From Cepaea nemoralis (taxonomy: Eukaryota > Mollusca > Gastropoda > Stylommatophora > Helicidae): 64,000 nt of DNA. Positions 43,269-55,004 of this stretch are shown here, piece after piece (position 1 is the stretch's first letter; each line of letters starts with the position of its first letter). The DNA lies in assembly GCA_014155875.1 (NCBI GenBank), contig JACEFZ010001337.1:56001-120000 (forward strand), written 5' to 3'. The notes under the pieces were generated by a model. That model saw only the letters and a list, made by a program, of their open reading frames with translations, made no database searches and had not been told where the DNA came from. The translations under genes and the position numbers were made by a program.

Positions 43269-43500
43269 ATGTCAAACTAAGAACACAAAGGATAAGAGCA
43301 GCTTTCGTGGCAGTAGAGAATTTGAAGATGTAACATGAAATTAAACTCAGCAACAAACTTACAATTTTAAAACTCCAATGATAAATTCCACTACTGTATG
43401 GATCAGAAATATGGCGCACAAGTAAGAGAATTACTAATTAACTACAAACATCCACTAATTGGTACATGCACGGAATAGTGAGAATAATATTTATGACACA
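43269..43500 (+). mobile_element. LINE-F fragment, plus strand
   Basis: The plus strand reads KLRTQRIRAAFVAVENLKM, EIKLSNKLTIL and IPLLYGSEIWRTSKRITN, matching RSAFTALGHLWESEGINLST and SVLLGGSE of the 27.8-kb copy. It lies back to back with the minus fragment and runs into the 28-bp array. Confidence 0.78.
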
Positions 43501-43504
43501 AGTA

Positions 43505-44285
43505 GCATATGACATTACAAATATTACACTTCACAAGTATTACAGAGAAAATACGACATTACAAGTATTACAGAGAAAATATCCCCATACAAATATTACA
43601 AAATATCACCTCACAAGTATTACAGAGAACTGTGATACTGACAAGTAATACAGAGAAAATATCACTGTACACTGAGAAAATATTACACTACAAGTATTAC
43701 ATAGAAAATACGACATTACAAGTATTACAGAGTAAATATTACCACACAAGTATTACAGAGAAAATATGAAATTACAAGTATTTCAGAGTAAACATGACAT
43801 TGCACGTATCACAGAGAAAATATAACCTCACAAGTATTACAGAGAAAATATGATATTACAAGTATTACAGAGAAAATATCACCTCACGAGTATTACACAG
43901 AAAATAAAACATTACAAGTATTACAATGAAAATATCATCTCAACGAGTATTGCAGAGAGAAATCACATAACTAGTATTACAGAGTAAAATATGACAAGTA
44001 TTACAGAGAAAATATGACATTATAAGTATTACAGAGTAAATATCACCTCAACGAGTATTACAGAGAATAAAATCACATAACTAGTATTAAAGAGAAAATA
44101 TCATATCACAAGAATTATACAGAAATATCACAGAGAAATATCACAGAGAAATATCACAGAGAAATATCACATCACTAATTTTATATAGAAAATACCACAT
44201 AACAAGTAGCACAGAAAAAAAAAAATATCTCTTCACGGGAATAACAGAGAAAATATATTTAGCAAATATACCATCACGTGTACTA
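43505..44285. repeat. 28-bp satellite, about 27 copies
   Basis: Units contain ACAAGTATTACAGAGAAAAT and then ATGACATT or ATCACCTC, with indels. It starts where the LINE-F sequence fades, but I cannot show that the unit comes from LINE-F. Confidence 0.85.
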
Positions 44286-44394
44286 CACTGCAAGTATTAC
44301 ATCGCACGACGCTGGGTCCCACATACCACGCGAGGTCGGTGTCTGCAAACCTCATCCACGGCGTCGGGAACAGAACTGTCTACATGTACGTGGC
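44286..44394. other. Unique GC-richer spacer
   Basis: No feature recognised. Confidence 0.4.
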
Positions 44395-45480
44395 TTTATG
44401 TCAAACCATGTCACGTCATACTGCTGTCTGTATGTGTATATGTCAAACCATGTCACGTCATACTGCTGTCTGTATGTGTGTATATGTCAAACCATGTCAC
44501 GTCATACTGCTGTCTGTATGTGTGTATATGTCAAACCATGTCACGTCATACTGCTGTCTGTATGTGTGTATATGTCAAACCATGTCACGTCATACTGCTG
44601 TCTGTATGTGTGTATATGTCAAACCATGTCACGTCATACTGCTGTCTGTATGTGTGTATATGTCAAACCATGTCACGTCATACTGCTGTCTGTATGTGTG
44701 TATATGTCAAACCATGTCACGTCATACTGCTGTCTGTATGTGTGTATATGTCAAACCATGTCACATCATACTGATGTCTGTATGTGTGTATATGTCAAAC
44801 CATGTCATTTCATACTGATGTTTGTATGTGTGTATATGTCAAACCATGTCACGTCATACTGCTGTCTGTATGTGTGTATATGTCAAACCATGTCGTCACG
44901 TCATACTACTGTCTGTATGTGTGTATATGCCAAACCATGTCACGTCATACTGCTGTCTGTATGTGTGTATATGTCAAACCATGTAATTTCATACTGATGT
45001 TTGTATGTGTGTATATGTCAAACCATGTCACGTCATACTGCTGTCTGTATGTGTGTATATGTCAAACCATGTCACGTCATACTGCTGTCTGTATGTGTGT
45101 ATATGTCAAACCATGTCACGTCATACTGCTGTCCTGTATGTGTGTATATGTCAAACCATGTCACATTCATACTGATGTCTGTATGTGTGTATATGTCAAA
45201 CCATGTCATTTCATACTGATGTCTGTATGTGTGTATATGTCAAACCATGTCACGTCATACTGCTGTCTGTATGTGTGTATATGTCAAACCATGTCACGTC
45301 ATACTAGCTGTCTGTATGTGTGTATATGTCAAAATTTGTCACTACATACTGCTGTCTGTATGTGTGCATATGTCAAACCATGTCATTTCATACTGATGTT
45401 TGTATGTGTGTATATGTCAAACCACACTGATGTCTGTATGTGTGTATATGTCAAACCACACTGATGTCTGTATGTGTATA
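44395..45480. repeat. 44-bp tandem repeat, about 24 copies
   Basis: Unit CATGTCACGTCATACTGCTG, TCTGTATGTGTGTATATGTC, AAAC. Single-base indels shift the frame near 44890, 45134 and 45305. The 239-, 226- and 159-codon frames here are by-products. Confidence 0.96.
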
Positions 45481-45659
45481 TATAAAACCACATGACGTCA
45501 CACTGATGGACGTGTGTATGTGTATATATGTAAAGTCACGTCATGTCACACTGATGCCTCAGTGTGTTGTATATATATATATATATATATGTAAAACTAC
45601 ACAAGGTTACACTGCTGTATATTTGTTAGCAGCTACCTGTAAAACACAATCATGTCACA
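45481..45659. repeat. Transition zone between the 44- and 45-bp arrays
   Basis: Diverged units (ATGTGTATATATAAAACCAC, GTCACACTGATG) link the two arrays and include an (AT)n run at about 45571-45590. Confidence 0.75.
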
Positions 45660-46835
45660 CTGATGTCTATACGCATGTGTATATATGTAACACTTTGTCA
45701 CCTCATGTCTATACGCATGTGTATATATGTAACACTTTGTCATCTCATGATGTCTCTATGTATGTGTATATATGTAACACTTTGTCATCTCATGATGTCT
45801 CTATGTATGTGTATATATGTAACACTTTGTCATCTCATGATGTCTCTATGTATGTGTATATATGTAACACTATGTCATCTCATAATGTCTCTATGTATGT
45901 GTATATATGTAACACTATGTCATCTCATGATGTCTCTATGTATGTGTATATATGTAACACTATGTCATCTCATGATGTCTCTATGTATGTGTATATATGT
46001 AACACTATGTCATCTCATAATGTCTCTATGTATGTGTATATATGTAACACTATGCCATCTCATAATGTCTCTATGTATGTGTATATATGTAACACTTTGT
46101 CACCTCATAATGTCTCTATGTATGTGTATATATGTAACACTTTGTCACCTCATAATGTCTCTATGTATGTGTATATATGTAACACTTTGTCACCTCATAA
46201 TGTCTCTATGTATGTGTATATATGTAACACTATGTCATCTCATGATGTCTCTATGTATGTGTATATATGTAACACTATGTCATCTCATGATGTCTCTATG
46301 TATGTGTATATATGTAACACTTTGTCACCTCATAATGTCTCTATGTATGTGTATATATGTAACACTATGCCATCTCATGATGTCTCTATGTATGTGTATA
46401 TATGTAAGACTATGCCATCTCATGATGTCTCTATGTATGTGTATATATGTAACACTATGCCATCTCATGATGTCTCTATGTATGTGTATATATGTAACAC
46501 TATGCCATCTCATGATGTCTCTATGTATGTGTATATATGTAACACTTTGTCACCTTATAATGTCTCTATGTATGTGTATATATGTAACACTTTGTCACCT
46601 CATAATGTCTCTATGTATGTGTATATATGTAACACTTTGTCACCTCATGATGTCTCTATGTATGTGTATATATGTAACACTATGCCATCTCATGATGTCT
46701 CTATGTATGTGTATATATGTAACACTTTGTCACCTTATAATGTCTCTAAGTATGTGTATATATGTAACACTTTGTCACCTTATAATGTCTCTATGTATGT
46801 GTATATATGTAACACCATGCTACGCCACACTGATG
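45660..46835. repeat. 45-bp tandem repeat, about 26 copies
   Basis: Unit TGTCTCTATGTATGTGTATA, TATGTAACACTATGTCATCT, CATGA, 45 bp and thus 15 codons. It is open in two plus frames for more than 400 codons (SMYVYICNTMSSHDV, MSLCMCIYVTLCHL), with no sign of selection that I can judge by eye. Confidence 0.96.
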
Positions 46836-47215
46836 TCTATATGTATTGCAAAACCGTATCACGTTGCACTGTGTAAAACATGTTTATATTGATATATGTA
46901 TGTGTAAAACATGTGTATATCGATATCTGTATGTGTAAAACATACGTGTATATTGATATCTGTATGTGTAAAACATGTGTATATTGATATTTGCATTTGT
47001 AAAACATGTGTGCATATTTTTATCTACATGTGTAAAACATATGTGTATATTGATATGCGTATGTGTGAAACATGTGTATATTGATATCCGTATGTGTGAA
47101 GCATGTGTTTATTGATATCTGCATGTGTAAAACGTGTGTATATTGATATATGTATGTGTATACATGTATGTACATTAGTATCCGTAACATCATCTTGCAT
47201 ATCGTTGTGTGTAAG
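46836..47215. repeat. 31-bp satellite, about 10 copies
   Basis: Units GTGTATATTGATATCTGTAT then GTGTAAAACAT, related to the core of the neighbouring arrays. Confidence 0.85.
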
Positions 47216-47221
47216 ACTTAA

Positions 47222-47600
47222 ATGCATGTCGATATCTGTAAAACTGATGTGTATGTCGATATCTGTAAAACTGATGTGTATGTCGATATCTGTAAAACTG
47301 ATGTGTATGTCGATATCTGTAAAACTTATATGTATGTCGATATCTGTAAAACGTATATGTATGTCGATATCTGTAAAACGTATATGTATGTCGATATCTG
47401 TAAAACGTATATGTATGTCGATATCTGTAAAACTGATGTGTATGTCGATATCTGTAAAACTGATGTGTATGTCGATATCTGTAAAACGTATATGTATGTC
47501 GATATCTGTAAAACGTATATGTATGTCGATATCTGTAAAACGTATATGTATGTCGATATCTGTAAAACGTATATGTATGTCGATATCTGTAAAACCAGAT
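47222..47600. repeat. 27-bp tandem repeat, about 14 copies
   Basis: Unit TGTATGTCGATATCTGTAAA then ACTGATG or ACGTATA. Both strands are open for about 137 codons because 27 is a multiple of 3. Confidence 0.95.
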
Positions 47601-47710
47601 CACACGGTCTAAGTGGGTGTGTTGTGAGTAGAGATTAAGTAGAGGTCGTTTTCACACGCCTGGCGTAACGCACGTTGCACAACTCTGTGTGTATGTGCGT
47701 CTGCGCCTGA

Positions 47711-47714
<4 letters not shown>

Positions 47715-47786
<72 letters not shown>
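47715..47786. repeat. (AT)n microsatellite
   Basis: About 70 bp of AT, ending TATTATATAGAC. Confidence 0.97.
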
Positions 47787-50415
47787 GACTGTGGTTGTAC
47801 AAGCACAAGAAACGAAACTACCATCTATGTCATATCCGGCTAATGTTGTTGTTTGAGAGAATACTTGTTTCCTGCCTCGGAACTGAACCACAAGTAAATT
47901 AGTTCATACAAGTTGGGCCATGCTCGTGTGTTGGCCGCAGAAGACGAGGCCAAATTGCGGGCATATATCTGAACACTATAGTTAAAAACTTGAGATTACG
48001 ATTGGCCGAGAAATCGTGCTATCTACTTTTGTCAATTTTTAAGTCAAATATACTCGTAAAATATGGTTGATCGGAGATCCACGCGTGGGAAAGTGCCTAT
48101 TCTACATAAAATGTAAACATACTACAGCCGAGTGATAGAATGAAGTGAAACAGCAAAACTTACATATGTGTTAGAAATCAGTCACATAAAAAAAGTGATG
48201 ATGTTTTTTTTACGTGCTCAATAAACAGATGGTTTACGCTAAAATCTGTGATCCAGTTGTCCTATCAGCAGACATGTGAGAATTCAGCAAAACACAAGCT
48301 AGCTCCCGACTCAACTAGACTGTAACGTACAACTGCAGCAAACACATGTCATTTAGCATTGGGCCCGCCGCTTCATCTTGCCTCTGCGGACTGCATCCGT
48401 TCCCTACATGAACATTGTGACGATTAGACTGAGTCCTCGTCTGTAGGTGCGCGCGCTGCCCGGGATCGCAGCAACCTCAAATCCTGTCCAACTTCTCCTC
48501 CGGGGTACAACTTCTTCTTCAGGGTACAACAACTTCTCCCACGGCGAAATAAACATGTACAAGTAAACTTACCTCCCTCCTTCCTACTTTCAGGTGTTTT
48601 ATTCTTTATTTAAATATTAAACTCTCTCTTTTTCATTCTTCTCTCTCTCCCAACCCCCGTCGGGCCCCACCCCTCCCCACTGCTATGTAACCCTCATACA
48701 CCCACACCCACTCACGATGTAATACTCCTAGATCGTCGGGGGTGTGGCGCGCAGCCTAAGTAACGATAACAACAAATCATGACATATTGACTCATGTTCA
48801 TTTACTGTAACAACCACAGAAGGAAAAGACAAAAAAAAAACAGAACAACGTAATCACCGCCAGGGCATACGGCAATGCCCGACATGCAATAATCCGACAG
48901 AAACACTTTACTCAACAAAAATAACACCCACAGATACACTAAACTGGCGACCACAAAGCATACTCCACAAAATGGAGGTGTGAGGTACTCACCAAATAGA
49001 AAAACGAGTCCTCCTAGATTTTTTAGCACATGTAACAACAATGGCCAACTAGCGTGGCTTTTTTTTTTACCTCTACAGAAATATTACATCACATGCGTTT
49101 TTCTTCAAACATTCTGCTCGACGTGGACACCCCTTTTGCAGTTGGAAATGGGCGAGCCCCGCGCGCTATTGTGAAGTTATTGACCTGCTTGGGTGAATCG
49201 TCTGCTGGGAGCGGGGCAGGGTGGTGGCCGCGCAAGGTCATGCTGTCTGCCTGACGCGCACTTTTGGGGCGCTGTTTGGGGTAGAAGTAGAATTTAACTA
49301 CAGGCGAGGGGAGGATTTGGGCCGCAGCTTCTTATCATAGCATATCTGTCTCCATGCGGGCAGGCCGTGAAGGTTGGCTGTCACTATTTGAACAATTCAG
49401 CACAAGTTAGTTTCTGGTCCTTTCTCCAATCTTTTAGCGATTGTCGAGGAGATAAGATTAGCGCCAACTGGGCATACGACGCCTGGCTTCCTGGATTGAA
49501 TACAGCCCCGTGGCTTACAGAAAAGAGAAAAAAAAAAACGGTTAACCCTGTTTCTCGGATGGTAGAAATGACTGAATCAGCAGTGACTGTTGATTGTAGT
49601 GACCATGAAGCCAAGTGGAGGCAACCACCGTGCCGTCATGTTTTCTTCTCTCCAGGTCCGCGCACGGATACAACAGACGACAGATCCCTGGACTGTTCCA
49701 CTGCATGCTTACACCCCTTCTCCCCTCTGTCGTTCTGCATATCCGAGGTCGCGCTGACACCAGAAACTTCACTTTAAAATTTGGTTTATGCGCGTTTTAT
49801 CTTTTTCTCGTTTTTCCGTTTATTCTCCTCGGATTCGGCAGGGAAGAGAGGGGAAATGAGGGCCTGGCGTGGCCATAAGGCCGGCCACATGTGGACTCTG
49901 CAGCGGGTAGGTGGTGGGCATGTCAAAGAAGGAGTTATGAAGCTTGTTATATTCTTCGTGTTTATATTCATTGCATGACTAGAAAGGGTTTAATGGGGGA
50001 GGGGGGGGGGGGGGATATTGGAGGGTTGCACGGGGGTTTCTCCCATTTGGCTTTATCTCTTTCTGGAGAGCGGCCTGCCGAAAACGCCACACAGAGCACG
50101 AAATCCGTAGCCCCAGTAACGACCCCAATGAGATTCCGAGATCACTGCACTTGTGAACAGAATGACAGAATGCAGAAACGAACCGTCGACCTCCGGAACT
50201 CGAGGCAGCGGCTCACCCACTGCGTGGCGACGCTACTCATGTTGTGTGACTACACCTGACCTGAGATGATGTGTGGCTACAATTGGCCAAAGATGTTGTG
50301 TCACATGAAAAGTTGGGACTGTCCAGCGATATATCGTGGCATTCTCCGACCACTAATATTCAGGTATGTGGTTATCTTGCGACACCATCCACTCCTATAC
50401 TTAACTGAAGCTAGT
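47787..50415. other. Largest low-repeat interval; no gene identified
   Basis: About 2.6 kb without tandem arrays or a recognised retroelement. It contains a C/T-rich part (48590-48720), a minus-strand TTTGGTGAGTACC at about 48987-48999 that could pass as a splice donor, and a G run at about 49998. The longest frame (49367-49777 plus, 136 codons) has no domain I recognise. If a host exon or promoter lies in the window it would most likely be here, but I cannot support one. Confidence 0.4.
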
Positions 50416-50420
50416 CTCTG

Positions 50421-50454
<34 letters not shown>

Positions 50455-50458
50455 TCTG

Positions 50459-50497
<39 letters not shown>

Positions 50498-50500
50498 ACT
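50416..50500. repeat. (TC)n(AC)n microsatellite
   Basis: TC with TG interruptions, then AC to about 50499. Confidence 0.95.
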
Positions 50501-50866
50501 TACCTGTTAGTGATGAAGAAGAAACAAAAGAGGGCAATGAAGTCCCTCAGCAGCAATGCGTGTTTTTCCGATCCCTGAAGCTGCCCCCCCCCCCCCCCCG
50601 CCTCCCATCTCCACCACTCAATCCACCCCCCCCCCCCCCCACCCCAGACAATAATATGGCGCCGTTTTAGGGCAGCCTTTATATAAGACACACAGTGACA
50701 GCCTGAAGAATGGCCCGGGTTTTTCTTATTTTTTTTTCCCAAATCAACTGCCGCCATAGGGCCTTTCATATACGGAAACGCTGTATACGCCGCTAGGAAT
50801 AGGGGAGGGGGGAGGGGCGCCTTCCTGTGCTGCTAGACAACCTGCTACGGGCATGTTAAGCAGACC
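50501..50866. other. Unique sequence with C-homopolymer runs
   Basis: Runs of C at about 50584-50599 and 50627-50640 lie in a CCACC-rich context. No gene is recognised. Confidence 0.5.
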
Positions 50867-51995
50867 CTGCCCTGTGTTATGGGGTACACCTGGGGGAACC
50901 ACTGCCTTCTACACTGGGTGGCATGAGGCGCCGACACTGCCCTGGTTTATGGGATACAACTGGGGGAACCACTGCCTTCTACACTGGGTGGCATGAGGCG
51001 CCGACACTGCCCTGTTTTATGGGATACAACTGGGGGAACCACTGCCTTCTACACTGGGTGGCATGAGGCGCCGACACTGCCCTGTGTTATGGGATACAAC
51101 TGGGGGAACCATTGCCTTCTACACTGGCTGGCATGAGGCGCCGACACTGCCCTGTTTTATGGGATACAACTGGGGGAACCATTGCCTTCTACACTGGCTG
51201 GCATGAGGCGCCGACACTGCCCTGTTTTATGGGATACAACTGGGGGAACCATTGCCTTCTACACTGGCTGGCATGAGGCGCCGACACTGCCCTGTTTTAT
51301 GGGATACAACTGGGGGAACCACTGCCTTCTACACTGGGTGGCATGAGGCGCCGACACTGCCCTGTTTTATGGGATACAACTGGGGGAACCACTGCCTTCT
51401 ACACTGGGTGGCATGAGGCGCCGACACTGCCCTGTTTTATGGGATACAACTGGGGGAACCACTGCTTCTACACTGGGTGGCATGAGGCGCCGACACTGCC
51501 CTGTTTTATGGGATACAACTGGGGGAACCACTGCCTTCTACACTGGGTGGCATGAGGCGCCGACACTGCCCTGTTTTATGGGATACAACTGGGGGAACCA
51601 CTGCCTTCTACACTGGGTGGCATGAGGCGCCGACACTGCCCTGTTTTATGAGATACAACTGGGGGAACCACTGCCTTTTTCTCTGGGTGGTATGAGGCGC
51701 CGACACTGCCCTGTTTTATGGGATACAACTGGGGGAACCACTGCCTTTTACTCTGGGTGGCATGAGGCGCCGACACTGCCCTGTTTTATGGGATACAACT
51801 GGGGGGAACCATTGCCTTTTACTCTGGGTGGCATGAGGCGCCGACACTGCCCTGTTTTATGGGATACAACTGGGGGAACCATTGCCTTTTACTCTGGGTG
51901 GTATGAGGCGCCGACACTGCCCTGTTTTATGGGATACAACTGGGGGTACGACTGCCTTCTACACTGGGTGGCATGAGGCGCTGACACTGCCCTGT
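50867..51995. repeat. 70-bp tandem repeat, about 16 copies
   Basis: Unit CCCTGTTTTATGGGATACAA, CTGGGGGAACCACTGCCTTC, TACACTGGGTGGCATGAGGC, GCCGACACTG. Copies are more than 90% alike by eye. ACTGGCTGG, ATTGCC and TTTTACTCTG variants cluster regionally. The unit is not recognised. Confidence 0.97.
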
Positions 51996-52044
51996 ACATA
52001 ACATGACACGAGGCGCCGACACCATCAGTGGTTCTCATATGAGT

Positions 52045-52365
52045 TTAATGTTGGTGCCAGTTACAGAGTTTGATGTTGGTGCCAGCCATAGATTTGTATG
52101 TGGGTGCCAGCCATAGAGTTGGATGTTGATGCCAGCCATAGAGCTGTATGTGGGTGCCAGCCATAGAGTTGGATGTTGATGCCAGCCATAGAGTTGGATG
52201 TTGGTGTTAGCCATAGAGCTGTATGTGGGTGCCAGCCATAGAGTTGGATGTTGGTGTCAGCCATAGAGTTGGATGTTGATGCCAGCCATAGAGCTGTATG
52301 TGGGTGCCAGCCATAGAGTTGGATGTTGATGCCAGCCATAGAGTTGGATGTTGGTGCCTGACAGA
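52045..52365. repeat. 25-bp tandem repeat, about 13 copies, two unit types
   Basis: Units GAGTTGGATGTTGATGCCAG CCATA and GAGCTGTATGTGGGTGCCAG CCATA, which partly alternate. Confidence 0.93.
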
Positions 52366-52409
52366 GGTGTGGATGTTAATCAGCTGGTTCTTGCTTTCCA
52401 ACACTATCC

Positions 52410-53272
52410 CCCTCCTGCATCCACCTCTCACCCAATCACACCTCACCTCATCCAATTTTCCACCTTTCACCTCTTCTCACACCCCACGCCAACTCACATC
52501 TCAACTCACACCCCATCTCACACTCCACCTCACCTCCTACCCAACCCCATTCCACACCCCAAGCCCACCTCTCACCCTCACCCCACGTCACCTCTCACCC
52601 CACCGCAGTTCTCACCACACCATAACCTCACCTCACTTCTCATCCTCACCCCACTTCTCACCCCAACTCACTTCTCACCCACCTAACCTCACCCTCACCT
52701 CACCCCACCTCACTTCTCACCCTCACCCCAGCCCACCTCACCTTTCACCCCACCCCACATCTCACCCCACCCCAACCCAATTTGCCCCATTTTACCTCTC
52801 AAACCACCTAACCTCTCGCCCCATCTCACCCCACCTCTTACCCCACCTCACCTCTCACCCTCACCCCACACCATCCTCACTTCTCACCCTCACATCACCT
52901 TTCACCCTCACCTCACCTCACTTCTTACCCTCACCTCACCCCACCTCACTTCTCACCCACATCTCACTTCACCTCCACATCTCACCCCACCTCACTTCTC
53001 ACCCTCACCCCACCCAACCTCTCACCCCACCTCTCACTCCACCTCACTTCTCACCCTCACCTCACCCCACCTCACACCCCATCTCACCACACGTCGCCCC
53101 GCCTTACCTCTCACCCCACTTCACCGCTCACCCCACCTTACCTCTCACCCTCACCTCACCTCACACCCCACCTAACAAACACCCCATCCCACCTCTCACC
53201 CTTACCGAATCTCACACCCCACCTTACCTCACACCCCACCTCGCACCTAACACCTAACAAACACCCCACCTC
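52410..53272. repeat. G-free (CACCTCACCC)-type tract
   Basis: About 860 bp made of CACC, CTCAC and CTTCTCACC words with almost no G on the plus strand. It yields a 319-codon frame (52298-53257) rich in Ser, Pro, Thr and His that I take as a compositional artefact. Confidence 0.93.
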
Positions 53273-53274
53273 TT

Positions 53275-53690
53275 GTATACTCATTGTCAACGCTTCACAT
53301 CCATACAAAAGTATAGGTTCTATGCAACACTTCACCACTCATTTTCTCGTTGTATCTGACATCTCTTTTATTGGTTAATATGTTTTCTATCTTGCAAAAG
53401 GCTATATGCCAAAGCGATTCTTGTTCTAATCTCTTCAAGGCATCTCCCATGAGATGTTATGACTATTCCAAGATAATTGTTCCCATTGACTTTTTTTTTT
53501 AAAGAATAGTCCCATTTACCAATATATTACATTGTAGTATTTCTTCCTTCTTAGAGACGACTATAATCTCTTGTCGTCTTACAATTTAATTCTAAACCTA
53601 GTTGTTCACTATTTGCAACAATCGCATCTACTACATTTGCAGAACCTGTTCGTTTTCTGCAATCAATACTGTGTCATCCACATGTATACG
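53275..53690 (-). mobile_element. LINE-A fragment, minus strand
   Basis: Aligns with 18310-18700: CACATCCATACAAAAGTATAG, GGTTCTATGCAACA, CTTGCAAAAGGCTA and TCTCTTCAAGGCATCTCCCA occur in the same order. The minus strand reads CCIEPILLYGCEALT, equivalent to CYIEPILLYGSEAW. The copy begins where the G-free tract ends. Confidence 0.88.
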
Positions 53691-54185
53691 AGGGAGCTTA
53701 TGATAAAAACCTTAAGAGTCTGATATAAATTACAATAGCCATGGCATTGTCTTGTAAACTGTCAATATTGTTGTTAAGGGTGTCAAGAGTTCTGAGGACG
53801 TGACATCACAGTTCAGAGGAACACAGTAGACGTCAAAAGGACACTCTAAAGATGGCCGCCCCACTTTTGACATGCACCAAAGAGGAGCAGCATTCTGTTA
53901 TCCATTTTGTTTTTAATCAGTGAGGGGGTGAAACTTATAGTAATTCATCGGCGAATGAAGGTCCAGTATGGTGTTGTATGCCTCTCAGTCCAGCAAGCGT
54001 ATGAGTGGAATAGAAAGTTTCAAAACGACGTGGCTTATGACAGACTGTTCACGACTGGGTCAGGCAGTAGTGACCTCAGTGTCGATTTTTCTACAGGAAT
54101 CCAAGCACTTTATTGGCGCTGGAGAGCTTGCATTGAACGCAGCGGTGACTACATCGAAAATATGATACTTTCGTTCTGTACTTTC
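53691..54185 (+). mobile_element. Mariner-type DNA transposon remnant, internally deleted
   Basis: A start at 53852 reads MAAPLLTCTKEEQHSVIHFV. After a one-base shift near 53912 it continues FLISEGVKLIVIHRRMKVQY and QQAYEWNRKFQND, the N-terminal helix-turn-helix region of mariner transposases. It then passes directly to GIQALYWRWRACIERSGDYI, the C-terminal end of the same family (usually GIQALVKRWDKCL...GDYVE). The whole catalytic DDD domain is missing. TACGAGGG at 53688 could be the left inverted-repeat end; the right end is obscured by the TC microsatellite. Confidence 0.78.
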
Positions 54186-54194
54186 TCAGAATGT

Positions 54195-54300
<106 letters not shown>

Positions 54301-54439
54301 ACACAAATACATTTAAGGTTTTAATTTGAAGCCCACTCGTAATGTTATGGGTGTTATTTCCCCCAATGGCAAATTAATATAGCACTAATCAAATACACAT
54401 ATATTATGTATCATTTTTACATATTTACTTTCTCTGATG

Positions 54440-54990
54440 ATGTGGATTCATTATATTGAGAGTTAGACTCTGTGATGAAAGCAGTACAAAAACCTGACAA
54501 CATTTATATGCTCGGTGATTTCAATGCTCGTGTGGGCAAGGACTCGAGTTCATGGCCAGTGTGCCTTGGAAAATACAACATCGGTCACATGGTAGAATAC
54601 CAAAGGACATTTTTTTCTGGTGAATTACAGATGGGTAAGTGGTCTCAGGGTCGGCCTCTACTGTGATACAAATATGTGTGTAAGAGAGACGTGATTGATA
54701 CAGACATTGTTAATGCACATTGAGAGAGCAAGTCACCGCTGAACGTGTTGCATGGAGGGCAAATATCAGAAATGGAATAAAGACAAAGGAGAAAATGATT
54801 GCAGATAGGTCACACATTGAGCGTGTGAGACGCAAGACGCTGATAGTGGAAATGACCATGTGTTCACATGCATCCATTGTGGACGAATATTTAAAGCACG
54901 AATTGGTCTGATCAGTCACATTCGCTACCGCCATGGGTTATAGTTATTATGTCTTTTTGAAGCACAATGTAACAAACTATCGTCTGTCAA
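54440..54990 (+). mobile_element. LINE-D: endonuclease fragment fused to C-terminus
   Basis: The plus strand reads MKAVQKPDNIYMLGDFNARV and GKDSSSWPVCLGKYNIGH, the APE endonuclease GDFNARVG block. It passes at about 54590 straight into the C-terminal RIPKD...GELQMGKWSQGRPLL block, with the RT absent. It continues TAERVAWRANIRNGIKTKEK and MIADRSHIERVRRK, then in a second frame CIHCGRIF and ARIGLISHIRYRHGL, a C2H2 finger with both cysteines present. The 3' end matches 24680-24985 closely. Confidence 0.85.
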
Positions 54991-55004
54991 GATGGCAAGG
55001 TGCC

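Noticed and set aside
43505..44285. 28-bp array as a further LINE-F-born array
   Set aside because: It starts where LINE-F fades, but the unit does not clearly translate to LINE-F codons and no LINE-F continues on the right side.
45440..46892. 478- and 409-codon open frames
   Set aside because: Two overlapping frames of the same 45-bp repeat; the unit length is a multiple of 3, so both stay open.
48300..48830. Gypsy-type LTR (TGTAAC at about 48320 and 48807, AATAAA near 48549)
   Set aside because: No second LTR, primer-binding site or pol sequence is visible, and the TGTAAC words are too short to count.
49367..49777. 136-codon open frame as a host gene
   Set aside because: No recognisable domain, and an overlapping minus frame of similar length. 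Not enough support.
52298..53257. 319-codon Ser/Pro/Thr-rich protein
   Set aside because: It is a translation of the G-free CACC/CTCAC tract with no start context or domain.
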